Assembly: GCA_007127695.1 (NCBI GenBank)
Contig: SKYW01000102.1
Span: 1-13,064, forward strand
Length of the DNA: 13,064 nt
Direction of reading: 5' to 3'
DNA from: Balneolales bacterium
GTDB taxonomy: Bacteria; Bacteroidota; Rhodothermia; Balneolales; Natronogracilivirgulaceae
The notes below the pieces were generated by a model. It was not told the DNA's origin. It ran no database searches and saw only the letters and a program-made list of their open reading frames with translations. A program made the translations under genes and the position numbers. Shown here piece after piece: positions 1 to 6,708 of this stretch. How positions within the stretch are numbered: the first letter of the stretch is position 1; each line of letters begins with the position of its first letter.

Positions 1-646
1 CGAAGACGGCCCCGCCCTTGAGCATCACCACGCGGTTGGCATACAGCGAGGCCATGTTGATGTCGTGCATGGCGATGACCACGGTGATGCCGTCGCCGGC
101 CAGGTCCCGGAGCAGCTCCAGCGTCTCCATCTGGTATTTCAGGTCCAGGTTGGCCGTGGGCTCATCCAGCAGCAGGATATCGGGCTGCTGGTTCAGGGCC
201 CGGGCGATGAATACGCGCTGCTGCTGTCCGCCGCTGAGCTTGTGCACTTCGCGCATGGCCACATCCTCCAGGTCGAGCCGCCGCAGGATCTCCGCGGTGC
301 GGTCGTAGTCGGACCGCGACGGCCGCCACTGGATGTACGGTTTGCGTCCAAGCAGTACAGCATCGAACACCTGCATCGGCACACTTTTCTGCTCGGTCTG
401 GGGAACGTAAGCCATTTTACGGGCCCGCTCCACAGCCGGGATGGAGCGCACGCTGGTCCCGTCGATGAGCACATCCCCTTCCCGGACGGTCAATATGCCG
501 TTGATGCACTTGATCAGCGTGCTTTTGCCGGAACCGTTCGGTCCCACCAGGGCCACCAGGTCCCCCCGGTCCATATCCACACGGATTTCCTTCAGGACCG
601 GGTCCTGGTCGTAGCGGAAAGTGAGGTTTTGGAGCGATATGTGCAT
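1..646 (-). CDS. ABC transporter ATP-binding protein, FecE/BtuD type (partial, C-terminus off window)
   Basis: This is the ATPase subunit of an iron-complex/B12-type (FecBCD-like) ABC importer; it hydrolyses ATP on the cytoplasmic face to drive the permease encoded just upstream. The 215 visible residues contain Walker A GPNGSGKST (35-43), a Q-loop in AYVPQTEQ, the signature LSGGQQQR (137-144), Walker B ILLLDEPT (157-164, catalytic E162) and the H-loop histidine in AMHD (H194). All key catalytic residues are present. The ATG at 644-646 is preceded by an A-rich stretch rather than a Shine-Dalgarno sequence, and lies 22 bp after the permease stop, so co-transcription is very likely. The frame is open to the left edge; family members are usually about 250-270 residues, so only the tail is missing. 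I assign nickel or a nickel chelate as substrate from context alone; the ATPase sequence does not show specificity. Confidence 0.95.
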   Translation of the reverse strand, partial: MHISLQNLTFRYDQDPVLKEIRVDMDRGDLVALVGPNGSGKSTLIKCINGILTVREGDVLIDGTSVRSIPAVERARKMAYVPQTEQKSVPMQVFDAVLLGRKPYIQWRPSRSDYDRTAEILRRLDLEDVAMREVHKLSGGQQQRVFIARALNQQPDILLLDEPTANLDLKYQMETLELLRDLAGDGITVVIAMHDINMASLYANRVVMLKGGAVF

Positions 647-668
647 TTTTTCAGGCTAAAGTGTTTCG

Positions 669-1781
669 TCAGTTCCAGTAGTTTTTTCCGAGCCCCCGCA
701 GCAGCAGGAACAGGAAGAGCGGGGCGCCGATGAAGGAGGTCAGGATGCCCACCGGCAGGATGACCGGCGAGAACAACGTGCGCGCAACCGTATCCGACAG
801 AAGCAGGAAGAGTGCGCCGAACAGGGCGGCTGCCGGTATCAGGAAGGTCTCGTCGCCGCCGACGAACCGGCGCACAATGTGCGGCACCACCAGCCCGACA
901 AACGCGATGATGCCGTAGAAACTGACGACCACCGCCGTGGCCAGCGACGCCACCAGCATACCGTAAAGCCGGATCCGGAAGGGATTCACCCCAAGACTGC
1001 GCGCGTATTCATCGCCCGATTGCAATGCCTTGTAATTCCATGACATCATCGAGAAAAACAGCCAGACCGGGACCATCACCAGCGCCAGCATCGACACCTC
1101 CTGCCACGATGCGCGACCCAGATCGCCAAACATCCAGAAAACGATGGCGGCCAACTCGGCATCGGTGGCCAGGAACTGCATGGCCGATACGCCTGCGCTG
1201 AACAGCGATCCGATGGCGATGCCCGACAGCACCATCACCTCGGGCGTCACACCCCGGTACCGCGCAATGGCCAGAATGAAAAACGTGCACGCCAGACTCC
1301 ACGCGAATGCCGATCCCATGATCAGGTAGCGGTCGCCCAGGCGCATCAGCAGTCCGTTTCGGGTGGATGCGGCCGAGTCCTGGTACAACGATCCGGCATC
1401 GACCATGCTGCCCGCACCCAGCACCACGATGGCAAAGGCCGCCCCGAATGCCGCGGCGCCGGAGATGCCCAGCGTGAACGGCGAGGCGAGCGGGTTGCGC
1501 AGGATGCTCTGCATCACGGCGCCGGAAACCGCAAGGGCGAAACCGGCCAGCAGGGCTGCCAGCACGCGCGGCATCCGGATCTGCATGACAATCTGGGTCG
1601 TGGCCGGTTCCGCGTCGCCGGAAAAAACGGAGAGCACATCCCGGATGCCGAGTCCGGCCGCACCGGAGACAATGGCAATCAGTCCGACCACGACAATACC
1701 CACTGCCACCAGACCGATGAACAACAGCCGGTTGCGGATGTGGCGGCGGTACTGGTTGATAAGGTCGGTTTCGTTTGTCAT
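669..1781 (-). CDS. FecCD-family ABC transporter permease
   Basis: Inner-membrane permease of the BtuC/FecCD/FhuB family, which forms a homodimeric channel for metal chelates or corrinoids. The 370-residue protein has a cytoplasmic N-terminus, a first membrane segment at about 19-40 and roughly ten hydrophobic segments overall. Family hallmarks are RMPRVLAALLAG (69-80), SGAVMQSILRNPLASP (86-101), the probable ATPase-contacting stretch AFVGLVVPHIVR (293-304) and the C-terminal LPVGILTSFIGAPLF (342-356). Residues about 125-150 form a longer periplasmic-type loop than I would expect. I chose the ATG at 1779-1781; an in-frame TTG at 1803-1805 would add eight residues, and neither has a convincing RBS. 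It sits between the binding-protein gene (106 bp upstream) and the ATPase gene (22 bp downstream), in the same direction. The family is certain; the substrate is inferred from the adjacent NikR. Confidence 0.95.
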   Translation of the reverse strand: MTNETDLINQYRRHIRNRLLFIGLVAVGIVVVGLIAIVSGAAGLGIRDVLSVFSGDAEPATTQIVMQIRMPRVLAALLAGFALAVSGAVMQSILRNPLASPFTLGISGAAAFGAAFAIVVLGAGSMVDAGSLYQDSAASTRNGLLMRLGDRYLIMGSAFAWSLACTFFILAIARYRGVTPEVMVLSGIAIGSLFSAGVSAMQFLATDAELAAIVFWMFGDLGRASWQEVSMLALVMVPVWLFFSMMSWNYKALQSGDEYARSLGVNPFRIRLYGMLVASLATAVVVSFYGIIAFVGLVVPHIVRRFVGGDETFLIPAAALFGALFLLLSDTVARTLFSPVILPVGILTSFIGAPLFLFLLLRGLGKNYWN

Positions 1782-1887
1782 TTCGTGTTCGGAGATGCGG
1801 TTCAAGACGCAATGTCCGGGTCTTCGGTGTCCAGGCGCCGCAATCCTTGCGATTTGTTTTCAATGTCTCGTAACCGGCAGACGGACT

Positions 1888-3147
1888 TCAAAGCTGTTCC
1901 GGAGCGAGCCGGCGATACCCGCCATATTCCGCGCGTATCTCATCGTAAATATGCCTGCCGAAAAACAGATGGAATATTTCGTCCGCTTTTTCGGAAATGA
2001 CAATATCGTCAAACCTGCCGGGATATAAAACCTTTCCCGCAAACCAGGCGTTGGCGAGGATGGCCTCGTAGTTGGCGGCGTAGTTGTTGTAGGGGAGCAC
2101 GCCATGCACCTCGCCGTTGCGGACAGCAGTGAGAGATCGGGCGAGCGGCGTGCCGGGACGGATATCGGGTCCCGCCGTGTGCAGGCTGTACAGATCCACA
2201 AAGAGCACATCCGGGTCCCAGACAATGAGCTGCTCGATATCGATGTAGGTTCCCTGGATGGGATTGATCAGACGCGACGGGATTTCGCCGGCCACGTTGT
2301 TGGCAGCGACAAACCGGAAAGGTGGATAGAAGGGCTCGGTGGAGGTGATGCCGCGCGGACCCCGGTAGGAGACGCCGCCGATGTAGGTGCGCGGACGGGC
2401 ATCTGCCGGGATATCGGACGTGCGGGTTTCCAGCTCGGACAGGGATTCCCGGATGCCGGCAATGAGGGTGTCCGCCCGCCCGGCCTTGCCGATGACGGCA
2501 GCCATGAGGCGCAGCGACGAGAAAAAGAGCTCGCGCTCATCCGAGAAGTTGCCGTATTCCAGGGCGATGACCGGGATGCCGGTGCGTTCCTGCAGTGCGT
2601 CGGCCTGGCCGCGGCTGGTGAAGGTGAGGAAGAGCAGGTCGGGGGCTGCGGCGACGAGCAGCTCGGGATCGCCGCCCATGTGGGGACCCACGAGCGGCAG
2701 TTCCCGCAGTTCGGGGAAAGCGAACAGGTAGGGACGGTCGGATCGGCGCTCGGGCTCTTCAATGCCCGCCACCAGATCCACCGCATCCAGATAGGTGAGC
2801 ATGCGCAGCGCACCGGCTCGCAGCCCGATTACCCGTTCCACATCCTCCGGGATGACCACGGTGCGCCCGTGCATGTCGCGGACCGTCTGTGTGGCGGGAT
2901 CAGGTCCCGGTGTCACGGACCAGCGGTCAGGTGTCGGGTGCTGCCCCGAGGAATGCAGCCCCGGGGAATGCTCCGGGGAACCATGCTGGTCGGAATCGCT
3001 GCACCCCGGAAGAACGAATGCGGCGATAAGGAGGACCATGATTGTACACGGTGTCCAAACGGCCCGTATCGTCGAATGGGACGAGGCCACAATTGCCACC
3101 GAAACGGTTTGAAACAGGATAGGGATATGGTTAGCGCGCAAAATCAT
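1888..3147 (-). CDS. Periplasmic-binding-protein-like lipoprotein of FecB/BtuF type (predicted nickel-chelate binder)
   Basis: Substrate-binding component of the ABC importer, predicted to be lipid-anchored and to pass cargo from the TonB receptor to the permease. From the ATG at 3145-3147 it is 419 residues. A hydrophobic stretch MVLLIAAFVLPGC ends in a lipobox with the cysteine at residue 49. A low-complexity linker with His55, His60, His65 and His70 follows, then a class III binding-protein fold from about residue 88 to 395 (PEDVERVIGL, AAAPDLLFLTF, DIEQLIVWDPDVLFVDL, KADEIFHLFFG). The start overlaps the receptor gene's 3' end by 17 bp, suggesting translational coupling. It gives an unusually long 48-residue leader; the internal ATG at 3037-3039 would leave only 12 residues before the cysteine and no positive charge. 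The C-terminal LPYNNYAANYEAILANAWF stretch resembles, from memory, homologues labelled 'iron' binding proteins in archaea and sulfate reducers. The fold is confident; ligand and exact start are not. Confidence 0.9.
   Translation of the reverse strand: MILRANHIPILFQTVSVAIVASSHSTIRAVWTPCTIMVLLIAAFVLPGCSDSDQHGSPEHSPGLHSSGQHPTPDRWSVTPGPDPATQTVRDMHGRTVVIPEDVERVIGLRAGALRMLTYLDAVDLVAGIEEPERRSDRPYLFAFPELRELPLVGPHMGGDPELLVAAAPDLLFLTFTSRGQADALQERTGIPVIALEYGNFSDERELFFSSLRLMAAVIGKAGRADTLIAGIRESLSELETRTSDIPADARPRTYIGGVSYRGPRGITSTEPFYPPFRFVAANNVAGEIPSRLINPIQGTYIDIEQLIVWDPDVLFVDLYSLHTAGPDIRPGTPLARSLTAVRNGEVHGVLPYNNYAANYEAILANAWFAGKVLYPGRFDDIVISEKADEIFHLFFGRHIYDEIRAEYGGYRRLAPEQL
2926..2985 (-). repeat. Degenerate 15-bp tandem repeat encoding a His-every-five-residues linker
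   Basis: Reading the minus strand from 2985 down, four 15-nt units each begin with a His codon (CAT, CAT, CAT, CAC), followed by Gly/Ser/Pro-rich codons; units two and three differ at few positions. The encoded units are HGSPE, HSPGL, HSSGQ and HPTPD. The repeat lies just after the lipobox cysteine of the substrate-binding protein, so the mature protein would carry a flexible, membrane-proximal His-containing tether. A metal-binding role is inferred. Confidence 0.7.
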
Positions 3148-5266
3148 AGCTGAAGCGGAGGTGGACCATCCGTCCGGGAGACATGACGTCGATGGTCTCC
3201 AGGTAGCGGTTGTCCAGTACGTCAATGACCTGAAGGGCGGCGGAGAAGCTGTCGAAGAACCGCCGCGAGACCATCAGGTCGAAGGTGGTCCATGCATCGA
3301 TTTCAGGAGAACCGTCACCACCGGCATTGTTGTCGTCGCTGCTGAATTGCGATCCCTTGTAGTGGACGGTGAGCCCCATATCAGCTAACGGATTGCGCCA
3401 CTGAAGCATGGCCCTTGCCTGATGACGAGGTGTGTAGGTCAATTCCTTGCCTTCCAGTTCTGGGTTGTCGGGGAAAGAGCGGATCTCGGACTGGTAGCGC
3501 GTGTAGCTTGCCGTGACGGTCAATGCATCGCTGACGAAGTAGCGGACATCCAGTTCGGCACCGCCCATGCGGACCGACGATACATTCTCGCGGCGCCATA
3601 CACTGGAGCCGTCGTTCATTTCGCGGGCGACAAAATACAGGAAGTCGTTGCCATCAGAGTAGAAGAGCGTCGGGGAGATGGAGAACCGCCAGAAGGGACG
3701 CAGTTCCAAACCCGCCTCGAAATTGTTGAGGGTCTCCGGACCCAGTTCCGGGTTGGCGATCTTGATGCGGCCGCGGAAGATGCCGGTGCGCGACAGGTCG
3801 TCCAGGATGGAGGCGCGGAACCCGCGGGCATAGGAGGCGTATCCGTTCACAACGTTTGAGGGATTGTAGCGCAGAGCGATGCGCGGGCTGAAGGTGGACC
3901 AGCTGTTGCTCTCAATGTTTTCATTGTTGTAACCGTCCAGCGGGGCGCCGCGGAACATGATGCCTTCGGTGGCGCGGAAAAAGCCGTCGTAGAAGGTCAC
4001 GTAATCGTACCGGAGACCGAGCAGCAGGTGAAGTTGGCGGTCCAGGAGACGGATCTCATCCTGTAGATATCCAGCCAGGAAACGCATTTTGCCCCGGTTG
4101 ATCACCTCATCTTCCGACGTCTGGTAGAAATCGCCGCCATCAACCGAGCCGACCTTGAATTCGAATCCGCCGGTGATGGCGTGGGTCGCGCCGGCATCAT
4201 GGAACAGGTCGAGGGTCACTCCCATGTCGTCGCGATCCGATTCCACGTCGAATCGCGAGTAGTTTTGTCCGGGTATGCCTCGATCGCTGACGCGGAAATA
4301 ATCCTCCCGCTGAAAAAAACTGTTCAGCGCGTAACGGAAAGCGTTGCGCTCGCCGCGGACGCCCACCCGCACCCGGTTCATGTCAAACTTGCGGTATCTG
4401 CCTGGCTCCACGATGACGATGCCTTCCCCGCGTTCGTTCTGGAAGTAATCGTAGACGGCAGTCACTTCTGCAAGTTCGCTGATGGTCCAGGTGACCCTTG
4501 AGTGCAGTCCCGCATCCTCAATGTACTGCGGGACAGAGAAATCGGGTTCGGTGCGCTCATCATCGGGGACGGCGTTGTATCCGTCACTGTTGGTCAGGAA
4601 TCCGTGAAGGTGGACGGTCAGCCCGTCGGTAGCGCGGCCGGTGAGGCTCAGGTTGCTGCGCCAGGTGTTGAAGGTTCCATAGGAGATGCCGGCCGAGGCG
4701 GAGAAGGGTTCGGTGGGGGTGCGTGTGATGATGTTGATGACGCCGCCCATGGCGTTGCTGCCGTACAAGGATGAACCGGGACCTTTGTAGACCTCCACCT
4801 GTTTCACGTTGGAGGTGCTGATACTGTTCCAGTTGACCCCTCCGGTGTCGGAGTTGTTGATCGGCACGCCGTCGACAAGCACCAGCGTGCGGCTCTGCTC
4901 TTCGCCGGAGAGGCCGCGCACGGTGACGCTGGGACGCATGGTGAAAAAGCCCAGACTGCTGGATGTGTTCACCCCGGAGACGTTTCGCATCGCATCGGCC
5001 ATGGTGGCCGCAGGGGTGAGGGATAGCTCCTCTGAGGAGATGACGCCCACGCGTCCGGGCACTTCTGACAGAGCACGGACATTTTTTGTGGCGTTGACCT
5101 CGATCTCATCGAGTACCCGGTAGAGTGTGTCGCTTTGCCATTGTGCCATGGCGGACGGGGTCCATGCGGCTCCGGCAAGCAGTGCGAGTGTCACTGTTAG
5201 GGAAATGGTATGAAGCGACCGGTTGCGGAATCGGCTTCTGGATCGGTTGGGTGTGTGACGGTTCAT
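3131..5266 (-). CDS. TonB-dependent outer-membrane receptor (predicted nickel or nickel-chelate uptake)
   Basis: Outer-membrane gated transporter of 711 residues, powered through TonB-ExbB-ExbD. An Arg-rich N-terminus and hydrophobic core end in a signal-peptidase site after AMA (39-41). A TonB-box-like segment DEIEVNA (53-59) precedes the plug (about 66-182), with the typical LVLVDGVPIN (128-137) and VEVYKGPGSSLYGSNAMGG (157-175) motifs. A 22-stranded barrel fills the rest. There is no carboxypeptidase-like N-terminal extension, so it is not SusC-type. The ATG at 5264-5266 has an AGGA RBS at 5274-5277. It is the first gene of the receptor-binding protein-permease-ATPase string and lies 93 bp after nikR, with a candidate NikR operator between them. 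That leader is too short to hold a cobalamin riboswitch, which argues against B12. The C-terminus ends YDFAR, not in a terminal aromatic residue. Confidence 0.95.
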   Translation of the reverse strand: MNRHTPNRSRSRFRNRSLHTISLTVTLALLAGAAWTPSAMAQWQSDTLYRVLDEIEVNATKNVRALSEVPGRVGVISSEELSLTPAATMADAMRNVSGVNTSSSLGFFTMRPSVTVRGLSGEEQSRTLVLVDGVPINNSDTGGVNWNSISTSNVKQVEVYKGPGSSLYGSNAMGGVINIITRTPTEPFSASAGISYGTFNTWRSNLSLTGRATDGLTVHLHGFLTNSDGYNAVPDDERTEPDFSVPQYIEDAGLHSRVTWTISELAEVTAVYDYFQNERGEGIVIVEPGRYRKFDMNRVRVGVRGERNAFRYALNSFFQREDYFRVSDRGIPGQNYSRFDVESDRDDMGVTLDLFHDAGATHAITGGFEFKVGSVDGGDFYQTSEDEVINRGKMRFLAGYLQDEIRLLDRQLHLLLGLRYDYVTFYDGFFRATEGIMFRGAPLDGYNNENIESNSWSTFSPRIALRYNPSNVVNGYASYARGFRASILDDLSRTGIFRGRIKIANPELGPETLNNFEAGLELRPFWRFSISPTLFYSDGNDFLYFVAREMNDGSSVWRRENVSSVRMGGAELDVRYFVSDALTVTASYTRYQSEIRSFPDNPELEGKELTYTPRHQARAMLQWRNPLADMGLTVHYKGSQFSSDDNNAGGDGSPEIDAWTTFDLMVSRRFFDSFSAALQVIDVLDNRYLETIDVMSPGRMVHLRFSYDFAR

Positions 5267-5284
5267 GTTGGTGTCCTAAGATGT

Positions 5285-5314
5285 CCGTAATATTTTTTTT
5301 AGAATCGTGTTACC
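5285..5314 (-). promoter_or_regulatory. Candidate NikR operator upstream of the TonB-receptor gene
   Basis: On the minus strand this 30-bp stretch begins GGTAACA and ends TATTACGG, with a long A-run in the right half. The half-sites GTAACA and TATTAC form an imperfect dyad of 27 bp. It shares GGTAACA and the A-tract followed by TATTA with the site in front of nikR. It ends 18 bp before the receptor ATG, upstream of the RBS, where a bound repressor could block transcription. No experimental consensus exists for this organism. Confidence 0.6.
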
Positions 5315-5359
5315 TTCGGGCAAAATTTTTTTAGGTGGATGGCATTCCTTCTTTGCGGT

Positions 5360-5761
5360 TCAATCTGCCCGACTCATGGTCAGTTTTCCATGCTGGATAC
5401 CCTTGACGGCAATGAGGCGGTCAGCTAGTTCGGTGAGGGGTGCGGCCTTTCCTTTCACGGCGATGATCTCCATGCACAGCTCCTTCTCGAGATGGAAATG
5501 CTGCGACGAGAGGATCATGTCGTGGTAATCATGCTGGATGTCGGTCAGCTTTTTCATCAGTTCACGCCTGTGGTGGTTGAACACCAGGGTGATGGAACCG
5601 GCCACGAGATTGTTGCACTGCCACTTGTGGTTGACAGAGTGCTTGTTGATCAGATGGCGGATGGCCTGCGAGCGATTGGTGAAATGGTTTTCCGAAGCAA
5701 ACTTATCCAGGGATTCCAGGAGTTCTTTTTCAAGGGAGACGCTGAACCGGACAATGGGCAT
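5360..5761 (-). CDS. nikR: Nickel-responsive transcriptional regulator NikR
   Basis: Ribbon-helix-helix repressor of the NikR family: a tetramer whose C-terminal ACT-like domains bind Ni(II), then allow the N-terminal RHH domains to bind a long dyad operator. The 133 residues match the usual length. The RHH domain is at about 1-45 (VRFSVSLEKELLESLDKF, then NRSQAIRHLI), and the metal domain at about 52-133. All four residues equivalent to E. coli His76, His87, His89 and Cys95 are present as H77 (in IQHDYHD), H88 and H90 (QHFH) and C96 (ELCMEI). The C-terminal GIQHGKL also matches the family. Start is the ATG at 5759-5761, with no RBS and a candidate operator directly abutting it. No terminator is visible before the receptor gene, so read-through is possible. 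Its place at the head of a TonB/ABC uptake cluster is the main reason to assign nickel to those genes. Confidence 0.95.
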   Translation of the reverse strand: MPIVRFSVSLEKELLESLDKFASENHFTNRSQAIRHLINKHSVNHKWQCNNLVAGSITLVFNHHRRELMKKLTDIQHDYHDMILSSQHFHLEKELCMEIIAVKGKAAPLTELADRLIAVKGIQHGKLTMSRAD

Positions 5762-5791
5762 GGTATTACGATTTAATATTTTTTTGTTACC
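5762..5791 (-). promoter_or_regulatory. Candidate NikR operator abutting the nikR start codon
   Basis: On the plus strand this runs from GGTATTACGATT to TTGTTACC. The half-sites GTATTA (5763-5768) and TGTTAC (5785-5790) are separated by exactly 16 bp, the 6-16-6 layout of the E. coli NikR site (GTATGA-N16-TCATAC). Read on the minus strand it begins GGTAACA, like the receptor-promoter site. The site ends at the base before the nikR ATG, which suggests negative autoregulation. The match is by eye. Confidence 0.6.
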
Positions 5792-5936
5792 CTATTGTCG
5801 GAATGTACTGCAAATTTCAGATATAGAAAATATTTATAATGAGATTTCCCTATGTAAATGATAAAAACATCGCGGTACCAGCTGTTGCTGATTTTCTGGA
5901 AAGTGCCAGGTAGCGGATGTTGTCTTTCCATCACAT
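5792..5936. other. AT-rich non-coding region upstream of nikR
   Basis: This stretch lies between the nikR operator and the terminator of the DUF302 gene. It should hold the nikR promoter on the minus strand. It is AT-rich (for example TATTTATAATGAG near 5831), but I could not settle on a -35/-10 pair or a Bacteroidota-type TAnnTTTG box with acceptable spacing. I see no gene here. Confidence 0.5.
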
Positions 5937-5997
5937 AAAAAAAAGCCGGACGATCCGGATGTGCGGGGGCACACTACCCGGAGCCGTTCCGGCTTTT
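5937..5997 (-). terminator. Strong intrinsic terminator of the DUF302 gene, potentially bidirectional
   Basis: Perfect arms AAAAGCCGGA (5941-5950) and TCCGGCTTTT (5988-5997) pair, and further GC pairing extends the stem inward with small mismatches. A second small hairpin, GTGC-GGGG-GCAC (5961-5972), sits in the loop. On the minus strand the stem is followed by eight T residues (complement of A5937-5944), a classic U-tract downstream of the gene ending at 6059. On the plus strand it is followed by only four T residues, so it could also act weakly there. Confidence 0.85.
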
Positions 5998-6058
5998 CTG
6001 TATTTCAGCTTATAAAAGAGCCTGATCCAACCCGGATGCAGGCCATCTTATTTTCAGG

Positions 6059-6541
6059 TTACCTTATCACCTGCTGGATAACGTTTTCGATCTCCACGGC
6101 GGCCACCTGCATCACATCCTTGATGACTCCGCCAAAAGGACGTGCCAGCAGTTCGGAATCCATGCGGGATATGTAGGTGTTGCCGTCGTTCTTCTCGTAG
6201 ATGGCGATGCGGCACGGCATGAGCGGCGAGACGATGCGCTCATCGTCCAGTTTCAGGATCTCCGCAGAATAACGGGCGGAGCAAAGCTCAAAAATCTTCA
6301 CGCTCTTCACATCGTGGCCGTGGCCGCGCAGCGTTTCCTGCATGTCATGCACGGTGAGAATGCTCCATCCGGCATCTCTTACTTTCTGTTCGAACTGTTC
6401 GACAGTGGTTTCGAAGTCATCGTAGCGGGACTGATCCTCCAGCATCATCATTCCGGGAAGGCTGTAGAAGCCGACGATGGCCATGACGATGAAACCGGCT
6501 ACCAGTCCGCCAATTCCTGCAATTGCTACTTGTTTGTTCAT
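6059..6541 (-). CDS. Membrane-anchored DUF302 domain protein
   Basis: A 160-residue protein with an N-terminal hydrophobic anchor (about 5-28) and a DUF302 domain (about 40-160). Family features are the VEQFEQKVRDAGWSILTVHD stretch (47-66), ELCSARYSAEIL (85-96), PLMPCRIAIYE (106-116) and a C-terminal helix. Two cysteines, C87 and C110, lie at positions I recall as conserved in the family. DUF302 has no firmly established general function; redox or ligand binding has been suggested, and I do not assign one. The start is well supported: AAAAGGAG at 6548-6555 sits 6 bases before the ATG. A candidate promoter at 6586-6614 and the strong terminator at 5937-5997 make it a likely monocistronic unit, so it is probably not part of the nickel operon. 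Confidence 0.85.
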   Translation of the reverse strand: MNKQVAIAGIGGLVAGFIVMAIVGFYSLPGMMMLEDQSRYDDFETTVEQFEQKVRDAGWSILTVHDMQETLRGHGHDVKSVKIFELCSARYSAEILKLDDERIVSPLMPCRIAIYEKNDGNTYISRMDSELLARPFGGVIKDVMQVAAVEIENVIQQVIR

Positions 6542-6585
6542 GATAATCTCCTTTTATGGGTCAGGGTTTGTTTAATTACAGTATT

Positions 6586-6614
6586 AATATATATACATAT
6601 TTAAATAGGTACAA
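6586..6614 (-). promoter_or_regulatory. Candidate promoter of the DUF302 gene
   Basis: On the minus strand TTGTAC (complement of 6609-6614) is followed 17 bp later by TATATT (complement of 6586-6591), in a very AT-rich stretch. The predicted start would give a leader of roughly 35-40 nt carrying the AAAAGGAG RBS. The rest of the gap (6615-6708) shows repeated CCGG elements, but no terminator with a T-tract for the gene ending at 6709. Confidence 0.45.
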
Positions 6615-6708
6615 GTGTGATGTGTATTTTTTTCTTGCGGATGGATTTCCTTTAGTCAGACCGGCGCAAACCGGATGTGGAAGTACCGGCAGGAAGTGCG
6701 CAGAGGCT

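Noticed and set aside
1839..1851. Small perfect hairpin CGCAA-TCC-TTGCG between binding-protein and permease genes
   Set aside because: The stem is only 5 bp and the T-rich side is on the plus strand, not the transcribed minus strand, so it is not an intra-operon terminator.
2104..3153. A 349-codon open frame on the plus strand opposite the binding-protein gene
   Set aside because: It is the shadow of a GC-rich minus-strand gene. Its translation shows no domain, signal or membrane features, while the minus-strand frame has a lipobox and a clear binding-protein fold.
1..5266. Vitamin B12 (BtuB/BtuF/BtuC/BtuD) assignment of the importer
   Set aside because: Family homology alone would allow it, but the 93-bp leader is too short for a cobalamin riboswitch, no corrinoid genes are nearby, and NikR with a matching site sits directly upstream.
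6618..6708. CCGG-rich stretch after the beta-helix gene as a terminator
   Set aside because: Short CCGG elements can pair in several ways, but there is no T-tract on the minus strand, so I cannot support an intrinsic terminator.
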